Shown: positions 17,425 to 25,805, counted from the first letter of the stretch. The stretch: 64,000 nucleotides of DNA from Natronospira proteinivora (GCF_024170465.1 NZ_JALJYF010000001.1:434001-498000); one strand, 5' to 3'. Notes: generated from the letters alone by a model not told the origin. Numbers and translations are program-made.

Positions 17425-19659
17425 ATGAGCTTTGATGGTGACCAGGAGCTGTTGGCGGATTTTCTGGTGGAAGCGGGCGAGATCCTGGATGAGCTGGGCG
17501 AGCAGCTTGTGGAGCTGGAACAGTCCCCGGACGATCGTGATCTGCTCAACACCATTTTTCGCGGCTTCCATACCATCAAGGGCGGTGGCAGTTTTCTCGG
17601 GCTTCGTGAAATGGTGGATCTGTGCCACAGCGCCGAGGATGTCTTCGATGTGCTGCGCGAGGGCCGTATAAAGATCAGCCAAGGCTTGATGGATGATGCT
17701 CTGACCACGCTGGATTGGCTGCAGACTATGTTTGGCGAGCTCCGGAAAGGGCAAGCCCTGTCGCAGCCGCCCCAATCCCTGATTGATTCCCTGCGTTCCC
17801 GCATAGAGAGCGATGCTCCCCAGGAAGCCGGCGCCGCTCCGGCCGAGCCCTCCCAGGCTCAGCCGGAACCGACGCAGGAGCCGCCGCCTTCCGATCGGGA
17901 TGCCACCGATGATGAATTCGAGGCCATGCTCTCTGGCGCGCCCGCTGGCCGTGGTGGCGCCCAAAGTTCATCCACCGCATCGGGCGATGATGAAATCGAC
18001 GAGGCTGAGTTCGACCGACTGCTGGACGAATTGCATGGTCCGGGCAAGGCGCCCGAGACGGCTGACAAGCCAGCCGAGAAGACGTCGGGCAGTGACGAGA
18101 TCACCGAAGAGGAATTCGATTCCCTGCTGGATGAGTTGCATGGCGGGGCACCCGGGACCCAATCAAGCCTTTCGGGGGGGCAGACTCAGTCCAAGGCCGG
18201 GCACAATGCCGAAAAGGGTGGCGGGGATGGTTTTATTAGCGATGATGAATTCGAGTCTCTGATGGATGATCTTCACGGCAAGGGCCGTGGTCCGGGGGCT
18301 GAAGCAGACGGCAAAGCGACTGCCGACTCGAATGGACCGTCCCCGAAAGCACCTTCCAAGCAACCGGCGAGCCTGAGTGAAGGGGCATCAGAGAGCCGGC
18401 CCACCCAGAAGCAGGTGGACAAGCCGGAAAGCCGCCAGCCGGCAAAACCGGCCAGTCCGGCGGCGGCTGCCATGTCCGCTGAGACCACGGTTCGGGTGGA
18501 TACCAGTCGCCTGGATTCCATCATGAATCTGGTGGGGGAACTGGTTCTGATCCGTAATCGCCTGGTCACCCTGGGGGGCAATGTCAGCCAGGATGAGGCT
18601 ACCGCCACCGCCGTGGGGGAACTGGATCTGGTGACATCGGATCTCCAGGGCGCGGTGATGCAGACCCGCATGCAGCCGGTGAAAAAGGTTTTCTCCCGTT
18701 TTCCTCGGGTGGCCCGGGATCTGGCACGCACTCTGGAGAAAGAGGTCAAGCTGGAACTGCGCGGCGAAGATACCGATCTGGACAAGAATCTGGTGGAGGC
18801 TCTGGCCGATCCATTGGTACATCTGGTTCGCAATGCCGTTGACCACGGGATTGAATCCCCGGAAGTCCGCCGCCAGGCCGGCAAGAATGAAGCCGGGACC
18901 GTGGTGCTGTCCGCGGAACAGGAAGGCGATCAGGTCTTGCTCACCATCAGTGACGATGGCGGTGGCATGAACCCGGATGCCTTGCGGCGCAAGGTGGTGG
19001 AAAAGGGGTTGATGGAAGAGGAGGAGGCCTGGCGCCTGGACGACAAGGAAGCCTTTCATCTGATTTTCCGTCCCGGTTTCAGCACCAAGGATCAGATTTC
19101 CGATGTTTCCGGGCGCGGGGTGGGCATGGATGTTGTCAAAACCCGTATTTCCCAGCTTAACGGCACTATTGAGATCGATTCCCGTCAGGGTCAGGGCTCG
19201 GAAATCCAGATTCGGGTGCCCTTGACCCTGGCCATCCTGCCGACCTTGATGGTGACCCTGGGCCCCTCCATCTTTGCCTTGCCCCTTTCCAATATCCGGG
19301 AAGTGATCTATCTGGAAGATGAAAGCGCGCATCACATTGACGGACGGCGCGTGATTCGGGTGAGAAATCGTACCCTGCCACTTGTCTACCTCCAACAGTG
19401 GCTATCCGGAGACATGCCTTCACCGGATACGAAGCAGAGCCAGGTGGTGATTGTGGAAGTAGGTGGCCAGCAAATGGGACTGGTGGTGGAAGATGTCCTG
19501 GGTCGCGAGGAAGTGGTCATCAAGCCCCTGGGTGCCTATTTGCGGGGCATGTCCGGTTATGCCGGGGCCACCATCACCGGTGACGGGCAGATTGCCCTGA
19601 TTCTGGATGTACCCATTCTGGTGAAATCCTATGGTAATGAACATCGACGGGCGTCGTGA
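17425..19659 (+). CDS. cheA: Chemotaxis histidine kinase CheA
   Basis: CheA phosphorylates CheY and CheB in response to receptors. The ATG at 17425 with GGAGGG upstream is preferred over GTG at 17413. Of 744 residues, the Hpt (P1) domain has its phospho-acceptor at His49 in FHTIKGGGSF. P3 to P5 follow from about residue 350: dimerisation, the ATPase (HLVRNAVDHGIESPEVR, DDGGGMN, GRGVGMDVV) and a CheW-like domain. Between residues 120 and 350 no ordinary P2 domain is seen; this linker carries four copies of an acidic motif of type DEFDSLLDELHG (residues about 161-171, 188-205, 224-240 and 271-285). cheB is absent from its usual place downstream. Confidence 0.96.
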   Translation: MSFDGDQELLADFLVEAGEILDELGEQLVELEQSPDDRDLLNTIFRGFHTIKGGGSFLGLREMVDLCHSAEDVFDVLREGRIKISQGLMDDALTTLDWLQTMFGELRKGQALSQPPQSLIDSLRSRIESDAPQEAGAAPAEPSQAQPEPTQEPPPSDRDATDDEFEAMLSGAPAGRGGAQSSSTASGDDEIDEAEFDRLLDELHGPGKAPETADKPAEKTSGSDEITEEEFDSLLDELHGGAPGTQSSLSGGQTQSKAGHNAEKGGGDGFISDDEFESLMDDLHGKGRGPGAEADGKATADSNGPSPKAPSKQPASLSEGASESRPTQKQVDKPESRQPAKPASPAAAAMSAETTVRVDTSRLDSIMNLVGELVLIRNRLVTLGGNVSQDEATATAVGELDLVTSDLQGAVMQTRMQPVKKVFSRFPRVARDLARTLEKEVKLELRGEDTDLDKNLVEALADPLVHLVRNAVDHGIESPEVRRQAGKNEAGTVVLSAEQEGDQVLLTISDDGGGMNPDALRRKVVEKGLMEEEEAWRLDDKEAFHLIFRPGFSTKDQISDVSGRGVGMDVVKTRISQLNGTIEIDSRQGQGSEIQIRVPLTLAILPTLMVTLGPSIFALPLSNIREVIYLEDESAHHIDGRRVIRVRNRTLPLVYLQQWLSGDMPSPDTKQSQVVIVEVGGQQMGLVVEDVLGREEVVIKPLGAYLRGMSGYAGATITGDGQIALILDVPILVKSYGNEHRRAS

Positions 19660-19676
19660 GACGAGGCTGACCTGAC

Positions 19677-20420
19677 ATGGATATTTTGACCGTGCTCGGC
19701 ATCATTTTTGGCGCCATTGCTGTCTTCGGCGGCGTGATTGCCAAGGGGTCCGATATCGGGGCGTTGTGGAATGCCGCGGCCTTTATCATTGTCATCATCG
19801 GCACTTTCGGCGCCATGATGCTGCAGACACCGTTGCGTGCCCTTGCCCGGGCGGGCCGGGTCTTCGGCTGGCTGTTCAAACCGCCCCAGGAGGATCGTCA
19901 GAAACTAATTGAAAAGATCATTGACTGGAGTCAGGTGGCCCGCAAGGAAGGACTGCTGGGCCTGGAAGCCGTGGTGGAAGAAGAGCAGGACGAATTCACC
20001 AAGAAAGGGTTGCAGCTTTTGGTGGACGGCGGTGAGCCGGACGTCATCCGCAGCATTCTGGAAGTGGATTTGGATGCTACCGAGGAATTCGATAAACAGG
20101 CCGTCAAGGTCTATGAAAACCTGGGCATTTACGCTCCTACCCTGGGCATTGTGGGGGCGGTGATGGGACTGATGGCGGTGATGCAGAATCTTAACGAGCC
20201 TGACAAGTTGGGGCCGGGGATCGCCGCTGCCTTTGTGGCCACCATCTACGGTATTGGTTCGGCCAACCTGCTGTTTCTACCCATGGCCGGCAAGCTTTCC
20301 CGGGCGATCAAGGATCAGGTTCAGACCCGCGAGATGTTTATTGATGGCTTGATTTCCATTGCGGAAGGGGAGAACCCCCGCAATATTGAAACCAAGCTCC
20401 AGGGTTATCTGAACGGTTGA
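19677..20420 (+). CDS. motC: Flagellar motor stator protein MotC (MotA family)
   Basis: This is the MotA/PomA-type stator subunit that surrounds the ion channel and pushes on FliG. The 247 residues begin MDILTVLGIIFGAIAVFGGVIAKGSDIGALWN, with four membrane segments and a cytoplasmic loop between the second and third. The family signature ENLGIYAPTLGIVGAVMGLMAVMQNL is followed by GPGIAAAFVATIYGIGSANLLFLP. Position between cheA and a MotB-type gene, as in Pseudomonas motCD, supports the MotC name. The next gene starts 31 bases later. Confidence 0.93.
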   Translation: MDILTVLGIIFGAIAVFGGVIAKGSDIGALWNAAAFIIVIIGTFGAMMLQTPLRALARAGRVFGWLFKPPQEDRQKLIEKIIDWSQVARKEGLLGLEAVVEEEQDEFTKKGLQLLVDGGEPDVIRSILEVDLDATEEFDKQAVKVYENLGIYAPTLGIVGAVMGLMAVMQNLNEPDKLGPGIAAAFVATIYGIGSANLLFLPMAGKLSRAIKDQVQTREMFIDGLISIAEGENPRNIETKLQGYLNG

Positions 20421-20451
20421 CCCCGCCATACGGGGCGGAGGCAGCTAGATC

Positions 20452-21390
20452 ATGGCTCGACGCAAGAAAGGTGAAGACGAACACATCAACCACGAGGCCT
20501 GGGCTATTCCCTATGCGGATATGCTGGTACTGCTGTTGGCCTTCTTCGTGGTGATGTATTCCATCTCCTCGGTGAACGAGGGCAAGTACCGGGTGCTGTC
20601 CAATTCCCTGGCGGCCGCCTTTCGTGGCCAGCCCATGACGGTGGAGCCGGTACAGTTCGGCGAGCGGCAACGGGCCACCGGCGAATCCGCCCTGGAGATG
20701 GATATCATCAGCGATCCGGTGGATTTCCCCACCCACTCCGACGGTAGCCAGGTGGACCCCGCCGACGCCATGCGGGAAGGGCTGGATGAGATTGCAGATG
20801 CCATGCGGGAAGCCATGGCGCCACTGATCGATGAGGATCTAGTGGAAGTTCGGGGATCTGAGTTCTATATCGAGATCGAGATCAAGGCGGACATTCTCTT
20901 TCCCAGTGGATCCGCGGATTTGTCACAGGCGGCCCGGCCCGTACTGGGGCGGGTGGCGGAGGTGCTTGAGCCTTTTCCCAATCCGATCCAGGTGGAAGGC
21001 CACACCGATAATGTACCGATCGAGACCGATCGTTTTCCCTCCAACTGGGAGCTGTCGGCCGCACGCGCAGCGAGTGTGGTTCATCTGTTCCGCGATCAGG
21101 GCATTCAGCCCATGCGGCTGGCAGTGGTGGGCCTGGGTGAATATCGGCCTGTCGCGAGTAATGAGACCCCGGAAGGACGCAATCGCAATCGTCGGGTGGT
21201 TCTGACTGTACTGGCCGATCCCCGCTTCCAGGAGCGCTGGTTCAGTCCGGAGAATGCGGAAGGGCTTACAGATCCATCGGATATGCAACAGATGCTGGAA
21301 CCATTGGAGTCCATCGAAGATGGAGCAGGGGATGGAGATCTGCCGGAGGATCTGTTTCCGGACCAGCAAGCGGAGGGTGAGCAGCCATGA
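20452..21390 (+). CDS. motD: Flagellar motor stator protein MotD (MotB family)
   Basis: MotD anchors the stator to peptidoglycan and carries the ion-binding Asp. The 312-residue protein has one membrane segment with the essential Asp in PYADMLVLLLAFFVVMYSISS, a plug-like region just after, and an OmpA-type peptidoglycan-binding domain with QVEGHTDNVPIETDRFPSNWELSAARA. The C-terminal 50 residues are an acidic tail. Absence of obvious sodium-type features suggests protons, but that is inference. Its stop overlaps the start of the ParA-like gene by four bases. Confidence 0.95.
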   Translation: MARRKKGEDEHINHEAWAIPYADMLVLLLAFFVVMYSISSVNEGKYRVLSNSLAAAFRGQPMTVEPVQFGERQRATGESALEMDIISDPVDFPTHSDGSQVDPADAMREGLDEIADAMREAMAPLIDEDLVEVRGSEFYIEIEIKADILFPSGSADLSQAARPVLGRVAEVLEPFPNPIQVEGHTDNVPIETDRFPSNWELSAARAASVVHLFRDQGIQPMRLAVVGLGEYRPVASNETPEGRNRNRRVVLTVLADPRFQERWFSPENAEGLTDPSDMQQMLEPLESIEDGAGDGDLPEDLFPDQQAEGEQP

Positions 21391-22178
21391 ACGTCTGGGC
21401 AGTTGCCAACCAGAAAGGGGGGGTGGGCAAGACCACCACTGTGGTCAGCCTGGCCGGAGAGCTCGCCCGCCAGGGTGAGCGGGTGTTGGTGGTGGATCTG
21501 GACCCCCATGCATCGCTGACCAGCTATCTGGGCCTGGATCCCGAGACCACTGATGATGGGGTGTATGCCCTGTTTCGACAAGCCGCCGGTGAATCGACGC
21601 CGTCTCCCCACGTTCGCCCCGGCCAGGCGGAGGGACTGGATCTGCTTCCGGCCAGCCCCGCCCTGGCGGTACTGGATCGGACCCTGGGAACCCGTAAGGG
21701 CATGGGCGTGGTGTTACAGAAGGGCCTGGCTTCCCTTGGGCAGGGTTACGACCATGTCTTGCTGGATTGCCCACCCATGTTGGGGATCCTTATGGTCAAC
21801 GCCCTGGCGGCCTGCGATCGATTGGTGATACCGGTTCAGACCGAGTTTCTCGCCCTTCATGGACTGCGGCGCATGCTGCGTACCCTGGAAATGATTGGCC
21901 GCTCCCGGGACCGGGCTCCTGAATACATTATTGTGCCCACTCAGTTTGATCGTCGTACACGGGCGGCGACCCAGAGCCTGTATACCCTGCGGGACGAGTT
22001 CCATCCCCATATCTGGACCCAGTACATTCCGGTGGACACCCGTTTTCGCGAGGCCAGCCGCCAGGGCCGGGCCCTGACCTGCAGCGACCCTGCTAGTCGG
22101 GGCGCCCAGGCCTATGCCTCCTTGGCGAGGCATTTATTGAGTCTGGAAAACACGCCTCAAGAGGAGTTGGCTTCATGA
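21387..22178 (+). CDS. ParA-family ATPase of the chemotaxis array (ParC-like)
   Basis: A ParA/Soj ATPase of 263 residues with a deviant Walker A (NQKGGVGKTTTVVSLAGELARQG), a DLDPHASLTSYLGLDPE switch segment and LLDCPPMLGILMVNAL. In Vibrio and Pseudomonas the gene at this place, called parC, positions the chemoreceptor array at the cell pole. Here it lies between motD and a degenerate CheW-like gene, overlapping each by four bases, which makes array positioning more likely than chromosome or plasmid partition. No parB-like gene or parS-like repeat is seen nearby. Confidence 0.85.
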   Translation: MNVWAVANQKGGVGKTTTVVSLAGELARQGERVLVVDLDPHASLTSYLGLDPETTDDGVYALFRQAAGESTPSPHVRPGQAEGLDLLPASPALAVLDRTLGTRKGMGVVLQKGLASLGQGYDHVLLDCPPMLGILMVNALAACDRLVIPVQTEFLALHGLRRMLRTLEMIGRSRDRAPEYIIVPTQFDRRTRAATQSLYTLRDEFHPHIWTQYIPVDTRFREASRQGRALTCSDPASRGAQAYASLARHLLSLENTPQEELAS

Positions 22179-22750
22179 GCGGCGATCATAGCCAGGACCC
22201 CCTTGCCCGGTATCTGGATGAGATGCTCGACGATGAGAACACCGCTGGACCGACTTGGATTGAGTCGGCGCAAGGGACCGGGTCGGAATTCCCGACCCAA
22301 GTCGTGGCATCGGCGTTGCCTGAAGCCGACTGGTGGGGTTTTGGCGTGGCCCATCTGATACTGGTCTTGCGCGGTGATGCGGTAGCGGCTATTCGGGATC
22401 AATGTGATGGGGATTGGCTGAGCGATGATGGCGCCTTGTTGCAGGGTTGGGTGGAGTTGGACAATGAAGGGCATCTGCTGGTGGATGCGGCCAGAATGAT
22501 CCTGCCGGAAGAACATTTTAAAGCGCTGCCGCCCCTGTCTCAGCGTGCGGGGGGGGTGATACAGGTAAAAGACACCGGTGTTGCCCTGTTGACGGATTCC
22601 GAGCCCATGCCGATTGAGATCAGCGAGGATGAGATTCGCTGGCGTAAGGGGGCCGGGTCGCGTCGCTGGATGGCGGGAACCATCATGAACCGCAGCATGG
22701 TCGTGCTGGACGTGGCCGGTCTGCTGGAAACAGCAAGCATGGGAGAATAG
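22175..22750 (+). CDS. Degenerate CheW-like protein, probable ParP
   Basis: A 191-residue protein with a loose CheW-type fold in its C-terminal two thirds: ILVLRGDAVAAIRDQ, LLQGWVELDNEGHLLVDAAR, IQVKDTGVALLTDSEPMPIEI and a final GTIMNRSMVVLDVAGLL that aligns with the closing strands of CheW. The N-terminus DPLARYLDEMLDDE is an acidic amphipathic helix. Sitting between a ParA-type ATPase and cheW, it fits ParP, the adaptor that ties CheA and receptors to ParC. The assignment is from order and weak similarity. Confidence 0.65.
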   Translation: MSGDHSQDPLARYLDEMLDDENTAGPTWIESAQGTGSEFPTQVVASALPEADWWGFGVAHLILVLRGDAVAAIRDQCDGDWLSDDGALLQGWVELDNEGHLLVDAARMILPEEHFKALPPLSQRAGGVIQVKDTGVALLTDSEPMPIEISEDEIRWRKGAGSRRWMAGTIMNRSMVVLDVAGLLETASMGE

Positions 22751-22752
22751 TT

Positions 22753-23286
22753 ATGGCGGAAACGCGTCAAAAGGATACAAAGGCCGAGCAGGCCGAGCGT
22801 TCCCGGGCAGCCCAGAAAAAGCGGGAAGAGCGCCGCCAGGAACCACGGGAGCAATGGGTCAGCTTCAAGCTGGGCCGGGAATTGTATGCCCTGAAGGCAC
22901 TGCATGTTCAGGAAATTCTCAAATCCGGTGATATTTCTCCCGTACCCGGGGCGGAGCATTTTGTGCTCGGGGTGATCAATTTGCGTGGCAATATCGTGAC
23001 CGTGGTTGATACTTGCAAGCGTTTTGGGCTTTCCAGGCCGGAAAGCGATACCATTCAGCAGATCATCGTGGTGGAAGCCGATGATCAGACCCTGGGATTG
23101 CAAGTGGATGATGTGACGGAAGTGATTGATATCCGTCCCAGCGAGGTGGAAGCTGCCCCCCAGTTTGAAAGCGATCAGGTGGCCCGTCATATTCAGGGCG
23201 TGGTACGCCGGGATCGGAATCTGGTTGTGCTGGTGGATGTTCGCCGGCTCATGCCCCAGCGAAGCGAGAAGCAGGCGGCAGTCTGA
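22753..23286 (+). CDS. cheW: Chemotaxis coupling protein CheW
   Basis: CheW joins CheA to chemoreceptors in the array. After a charged N-terminal extension of about 34 residues rich in Lys, Arg and Gln, the CheW domain spans residues 35-165 with WVSFKLGRELYALKALHVQEIL, FVLGVINLRGNIVTVVDTCKRFG and VVRRDRNLVVLVDVRRLM. Total 177 residues, slightly long because of the extension. It starts two bases after the ParP-like gene. A second CheW is encoded at 25896. Confidence 0.95.
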   Translation: MAETRQKDTKAEQAERSRAAQKKREERRQEPREQWVSFKLGRELYALKALHVQEILKSGDISPVPGAEHFVLGVINLRGNIVTVVDTCKRFGLSRPESDTIQQIIVVEADDQTLGLQVDDVTEVIDIRPSEVEAAPQFESDQVARHIQGVVRRDRNLVVLVDVRRLMPQRSEKQAAV

Positions 23287-23307
23287 GCCGCGTCGGGAGG
23301 CCTTGCC

Positions 23308-23529
23308 ATGGCAGATAATGTGGGTCCCACCAGTCCCATTGCTCCTACCAGCCCTGCCAGACGGGAGCTGACGGATGAAGAACGTCGCCGCCGGGAAGAG
23401 GCTCGTCGTCGGCGCAATGAACCACGGCAGGAAAAAGCGCCGGAGGAGGAAGGTGGAGAAGCACCTTCCGAAGGGGATTCGGGGCGGCATGATGACGACG
23501 ATGGGCCCCATATCGACGAATACGTCTAA
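23308..23529 (+). CDS. Small acidic flagellar-cluster protein ending in IDEYV
   Basis: A 73-residue hydrophilic protein of unknown function with GGGAGG eight bases before its ATG. It opens with a short Pro/Ser/Thr segment (VGPTSPIAPTSPARRE), continues with a basic helix (LTDEERRRREEARRRRNE) and ends in an acidic tail GPHIDEYV. The DEYV end is shared with FliG and FliK in this window. No signal peptide, cysteine or membrane segment is present. It lies between cheW and the DUF2802 gene, so a link to flagella or chemotaxis is likely, but no role is recognised. Confidence 0.75.
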   Translation: MADNVGPTSPIAPTSPARRELTDEERRRREEARRRRNEPRQEKAPEEEGGEAPSEGDSGRHDDDDGPHIDEYV

Positions 23530-23555
23530 GCTTTTTTCACTGACCGGGGAATTCC

Positions 23556-23951
23556 ATGTCCATTGACTGGACAGTCATCATAGGTGGCTTGATCATCGGC
23601 ATCATGGGCTTGGCCCTGGCCTTGTTTGTGGTGGCCATCCGACGGTTGCGGACCGCTGAGCAATTGATGCGGCGTGTCCGGCAGGAGCTGGACAAGGGCG
23701 GCCGGGAGCAGGCGGAAATCAAGCCCTATGTCCTGCAATTGGGGGAACGCCTGTCCGGCATGGAGAAACGCCTGCGACATCTGGGGGAAAGAATGAGCCA
23801 AGTGGAATCGCGCGCCCAATCCGGCCCGGATTACGATCAGGCCATTCGCATGGCCCGCAACGGGGCCGGTCCCGATGAACTCATGCGCCAATGCGGACTG
23901 GGCCAGAGTGAAGCCAAGCTGGTGGTGGCGATTCACGGCGTCCAGAAATAG
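23556..23951 (+). CDS. DUF2802 membrane-anchored protein
   Basis: A 131-residue protein of the DUF2802 family, regularly found after cheW in polar-flagellate gammaproteobacteria and of unknown function. Residues 5-28 form a single N-terminal membrane anchor (WTVIIGGLIIGIMGLALALF). A coiled coil follows (about 30-90), and the end DELMRQCGLGQSEAKLVVAIHG looks like a short helix-turn-helix segment. It faces the next, reverse-strand gene with only nine bases between, too little for a terminator. Confidence 0.85.
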   Translation: MSIDWTVIIGGLIIGIMGLALALFVVAIRRLRTAEQLMRRVRQELDKGGREQAEIKPYVLQLGERLSGMEKRLRHLGERMSQVESRAQSGPDYDQAIRMARNGAGPDELMRQCGLGQSEAKLVVAIHGVQK

Positions 23952-23960
23952 CAGTACTGT

Positions 23961-24266
23961 TCAGTCGCTGTCATTCTGCCAGCGATCTTCTTCCCTGGGG
24001 TCCCGGCCCGATACCCAATAGGCGAAGGCAATTACCTCGGCCACCGCCACATAGAGCTCTCGCGGAATCGTTTCCCCCACTTCCAGGCGGGTCAGAAAGC
24101 GGGCCAGATCTGGATCCTGGTGGATGGGGATGCCGTATTCCTCAGCCAGGGCCGTGATCTCGCGGGCCAGTTTCCGCCGGCCCTTGACTGAGACCGAAGG
24201 GGCCTGATTGCCGTCATAGTGCAGGGCCACCGCCATTTCGTTTTCCCAATGCCGAGACTCACTCAT
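23961..24266 (-). CDS. FlhB C-terminal-domain homologue (FlhX/YlqH type)
   Basis: A 101-residue protein matching only the C-terminal cytoplasmic subdomain of FlhB: ALHYDGNQAPSVSVKGRRKL aligns with ALRYRPNRAKAPVVVAKG of FlhB here, followed by EEYGIPIHQDPDLARFL. The membrane part and the self-cleaving N-P-S/T-H are absent. Stand-alone proteins of this type can partly replace the FlhB tail in the export gate. Its start overlaps the stop of the upstream FliK-like gene by four bases (ATGA), so the two are made together. Confidence 0.88.
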   Translation of the reverse strand: MSESRHWENEMAVALHYDGNQAPSVSVKGRRKLAREITALAEEYGIPIHQDPDLARFLTRLEVGETIPRELYVAVAEVIAFAYWVSGRDPREEDRWQNDSD

Positions 24267-25570
24267 GCTTCACTCCGCCAGGCCCGCATGGGGAGGGCGG
24301 TTAGTCCCGGGGGCGGTGATCCCGCGCTGACACCGATTCGGTCCAGCCTGAGTTGCTGGGCCCGAAGTCGTTGCCGGAATTCCCCCAGGTGTCGCCTTAG
24401 TTTCTCGATGGTTTCGCCCGTCTCGGCATACAGAAGGACGGAGAGCCGCTCGCCCTGTAGTCGCAATTCCGCATAAAAAGGACCCAGTTCCGCCAAATGA
24501 ACCGCCAGTGTGGCCGTCCAGGCATCCTCGCCGTTGCGCTTTGAGGCTTGTTCTTCGCGTTGTAGATAGAATTGCCAGAGATCGGAGCCGTCCTGGCGCT
24601 GGACCGGCACCTCAAACCAGAGCTGGGTCCGGCCCCCCTCGCTGTCGCCGCTTTGGGAGGCGGCTTGCTGCAGTTCACTGCGGCCCAAGGCCCCTTCGAT
24701 TTGTCGGATAATGATTCGCAAGGCTTCCGGCAAGGACTGCAGCAATTGCCCCTGCTGCCCGGCGACCGGGCTCTGGAGGAGGGGGCTGTTGCCCGGTGGG
24801 GCACTGTTCCAGCCATTCCCGGGGGGAGGTGGGACGGCCCCGGCACGCAGGGTGGCCGGATTGCCGCTGTTTGGCGGGCTTGGTGGTGGCAAGCGCCCGG
24901 CGCGCACGGTCTCTCTCAGGTTCAAAAGGCTGCGCCCCAGGGCGATCTTCCAATCACGCGCCAATGGATCATGGCCACCAAAGCCCCCGGTTGTTGGAAT
25001 TGAGGGTGTATTGGGGTTCAGCATGAGCCGGTTTTCGGCGAACAGGCCGCTATCCCGCAGTGCCTGGCGAACCCCATTGGCAGAGGACAGCTCGTTGACC
25101 GAGCGCATGGCCGTCAGCAGGGGAGCCAGTGCTTGTCTCAGGGCTTCTGGGGGACGGTTGATCTCGCCTGCCGACGGTTGGATGATCAGGCGCAGGCTTT
25201 GCAGCAGGTTGCGGCTGTCCAGCTGTCGAGCCAGACCTTCCCGAGCCAGGGTTTCCCGGGCCAGGGCCAGGCGGTCGGGGTTCGGTCGATTGCTCTGGCT
25301 TTGCCCCGATTGTTCCAGGATGCGCATGTCCAGCGCCGGTCGGACTTGGATCACCTCTAGTAGCAGACGGCTGCCGGGCGCGGGTCGGACATCGCCTCTC
25401 AAGGGTAGCGTGATCTCGCCCACTCTCAGACGAGCCCCTTCCGGGGTCGAGATGACACGGCCTTCCAGGATCTGTCCGGGCCTGAACCACGATGCTGGTC
25501 CCGACGCGCTGCCGCGGTGAAGTCCAGACGGGGCAGGGCGATGAGGGTCGGTGGGGCGAATCTCGGACAT
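24263..25570 (-). CDS. Second FliK-like flagellar hook-length control protein
   Basis: The start is placed at ATG 25570 (MSEIRPTDPHR), giving about 435 residues; ATGs at 25582 and 25612 are alternatives and none has a convincing ribosome site. The N-terminal 70 residues include a compact region (GQILEGRVISTPEGARLRVG) followed by a long Gln/Pro/Ser-rich linker. The C-terminal 120 residues match the Flg_hook fold: LWFEVPVQRQDG, ATLAVHLAELGPFYAELRL and GERLSVLLYAETGETIEKLR. It is co-translated with the FlhB-tail gene, hinting that the two form a ruler-and-switch pair separate from fliK-flhB. Confidence 0.8.
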   Translation of the reverse strand: MSEIRPTDPHRPAPSGLHRGSASGPASWFRPGQILEGRVISTPEGARLRVGEITLPLRGDVRPAPGSRLLLEVIQVRPALDMRILEQSGQSQSNRPNPDRLALARETLAREGLARQLDSRNLLQSLRLIIQPSAGEINRPPEALRQALAPLLTAMRSVNELSSANGVRQALRDSGLFAENRLMLNPNTPSIPTTGGFGGHDPLARDWKIALGRSLLNLRETVRAGRLPPPSPPNSGNPATLRAGAVPPPPGNGWNSAPPGNSPLLQSPVAGQQGQLLQSLPEALRIIIRQIEGALGRSELQQAASQSGDSEGGRTQLWFEVPVQRQDGSDLWQFYLQREEQASKRNGEDAWTATLAVHLAELGPFYAELRLQGERLSVLLYAETGETIEKLRRHLGEFRQRLRAQQLRLDRIGVSAGSPPPGLTALPMRAWRSEA

Positions 25571-25730
25571 GGCGCTGTTCATCCAGAGAGTGATACCGCC
25601 AGTGTAATCCATCCCCGCAGGGTGGACCCAACTGGTTACAATTCGGGCACCGGGGTGCTTGGGATACCGGCTTTATTCAACATAATGCAAGAATGTACCT
25701 TTTCTCACATGACGGGCGGGTGGCTCAATC

Positions 25731-25746
25731 TGGCATGGATTGTGCT
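25731..25746 (+). promoter_or_regulatory. Possible sigma-54 promoter upstream of cheW2
   Basis: TGGCAT at 25731-25736, five bases, GTGCT at 25742-25746, with GG and GC ten bases apart. Two positions depart from consensus (TGGCAC and TTGC). It reads toward cheW2, 150 bases ahead. It is much weaker than the fliL site and shares its gap with a better sigma-28 candidate. Confidence 0.35.
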
Positions 25747-25805
25747 GTGATCTTGTCAGGGACGGGTGAAGGCCACTCATTTGACGGAAAGATGGCGCTG
25801 CAAGC

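Noticed and set aside
21387-22178. Chromosome or plasmid partition ParA
   Set aside because: No ParB-like gene or parS-like repeats nearby; the gene overlaps motD and a CheW-like gene, which favours chemotaxis-array positioning.
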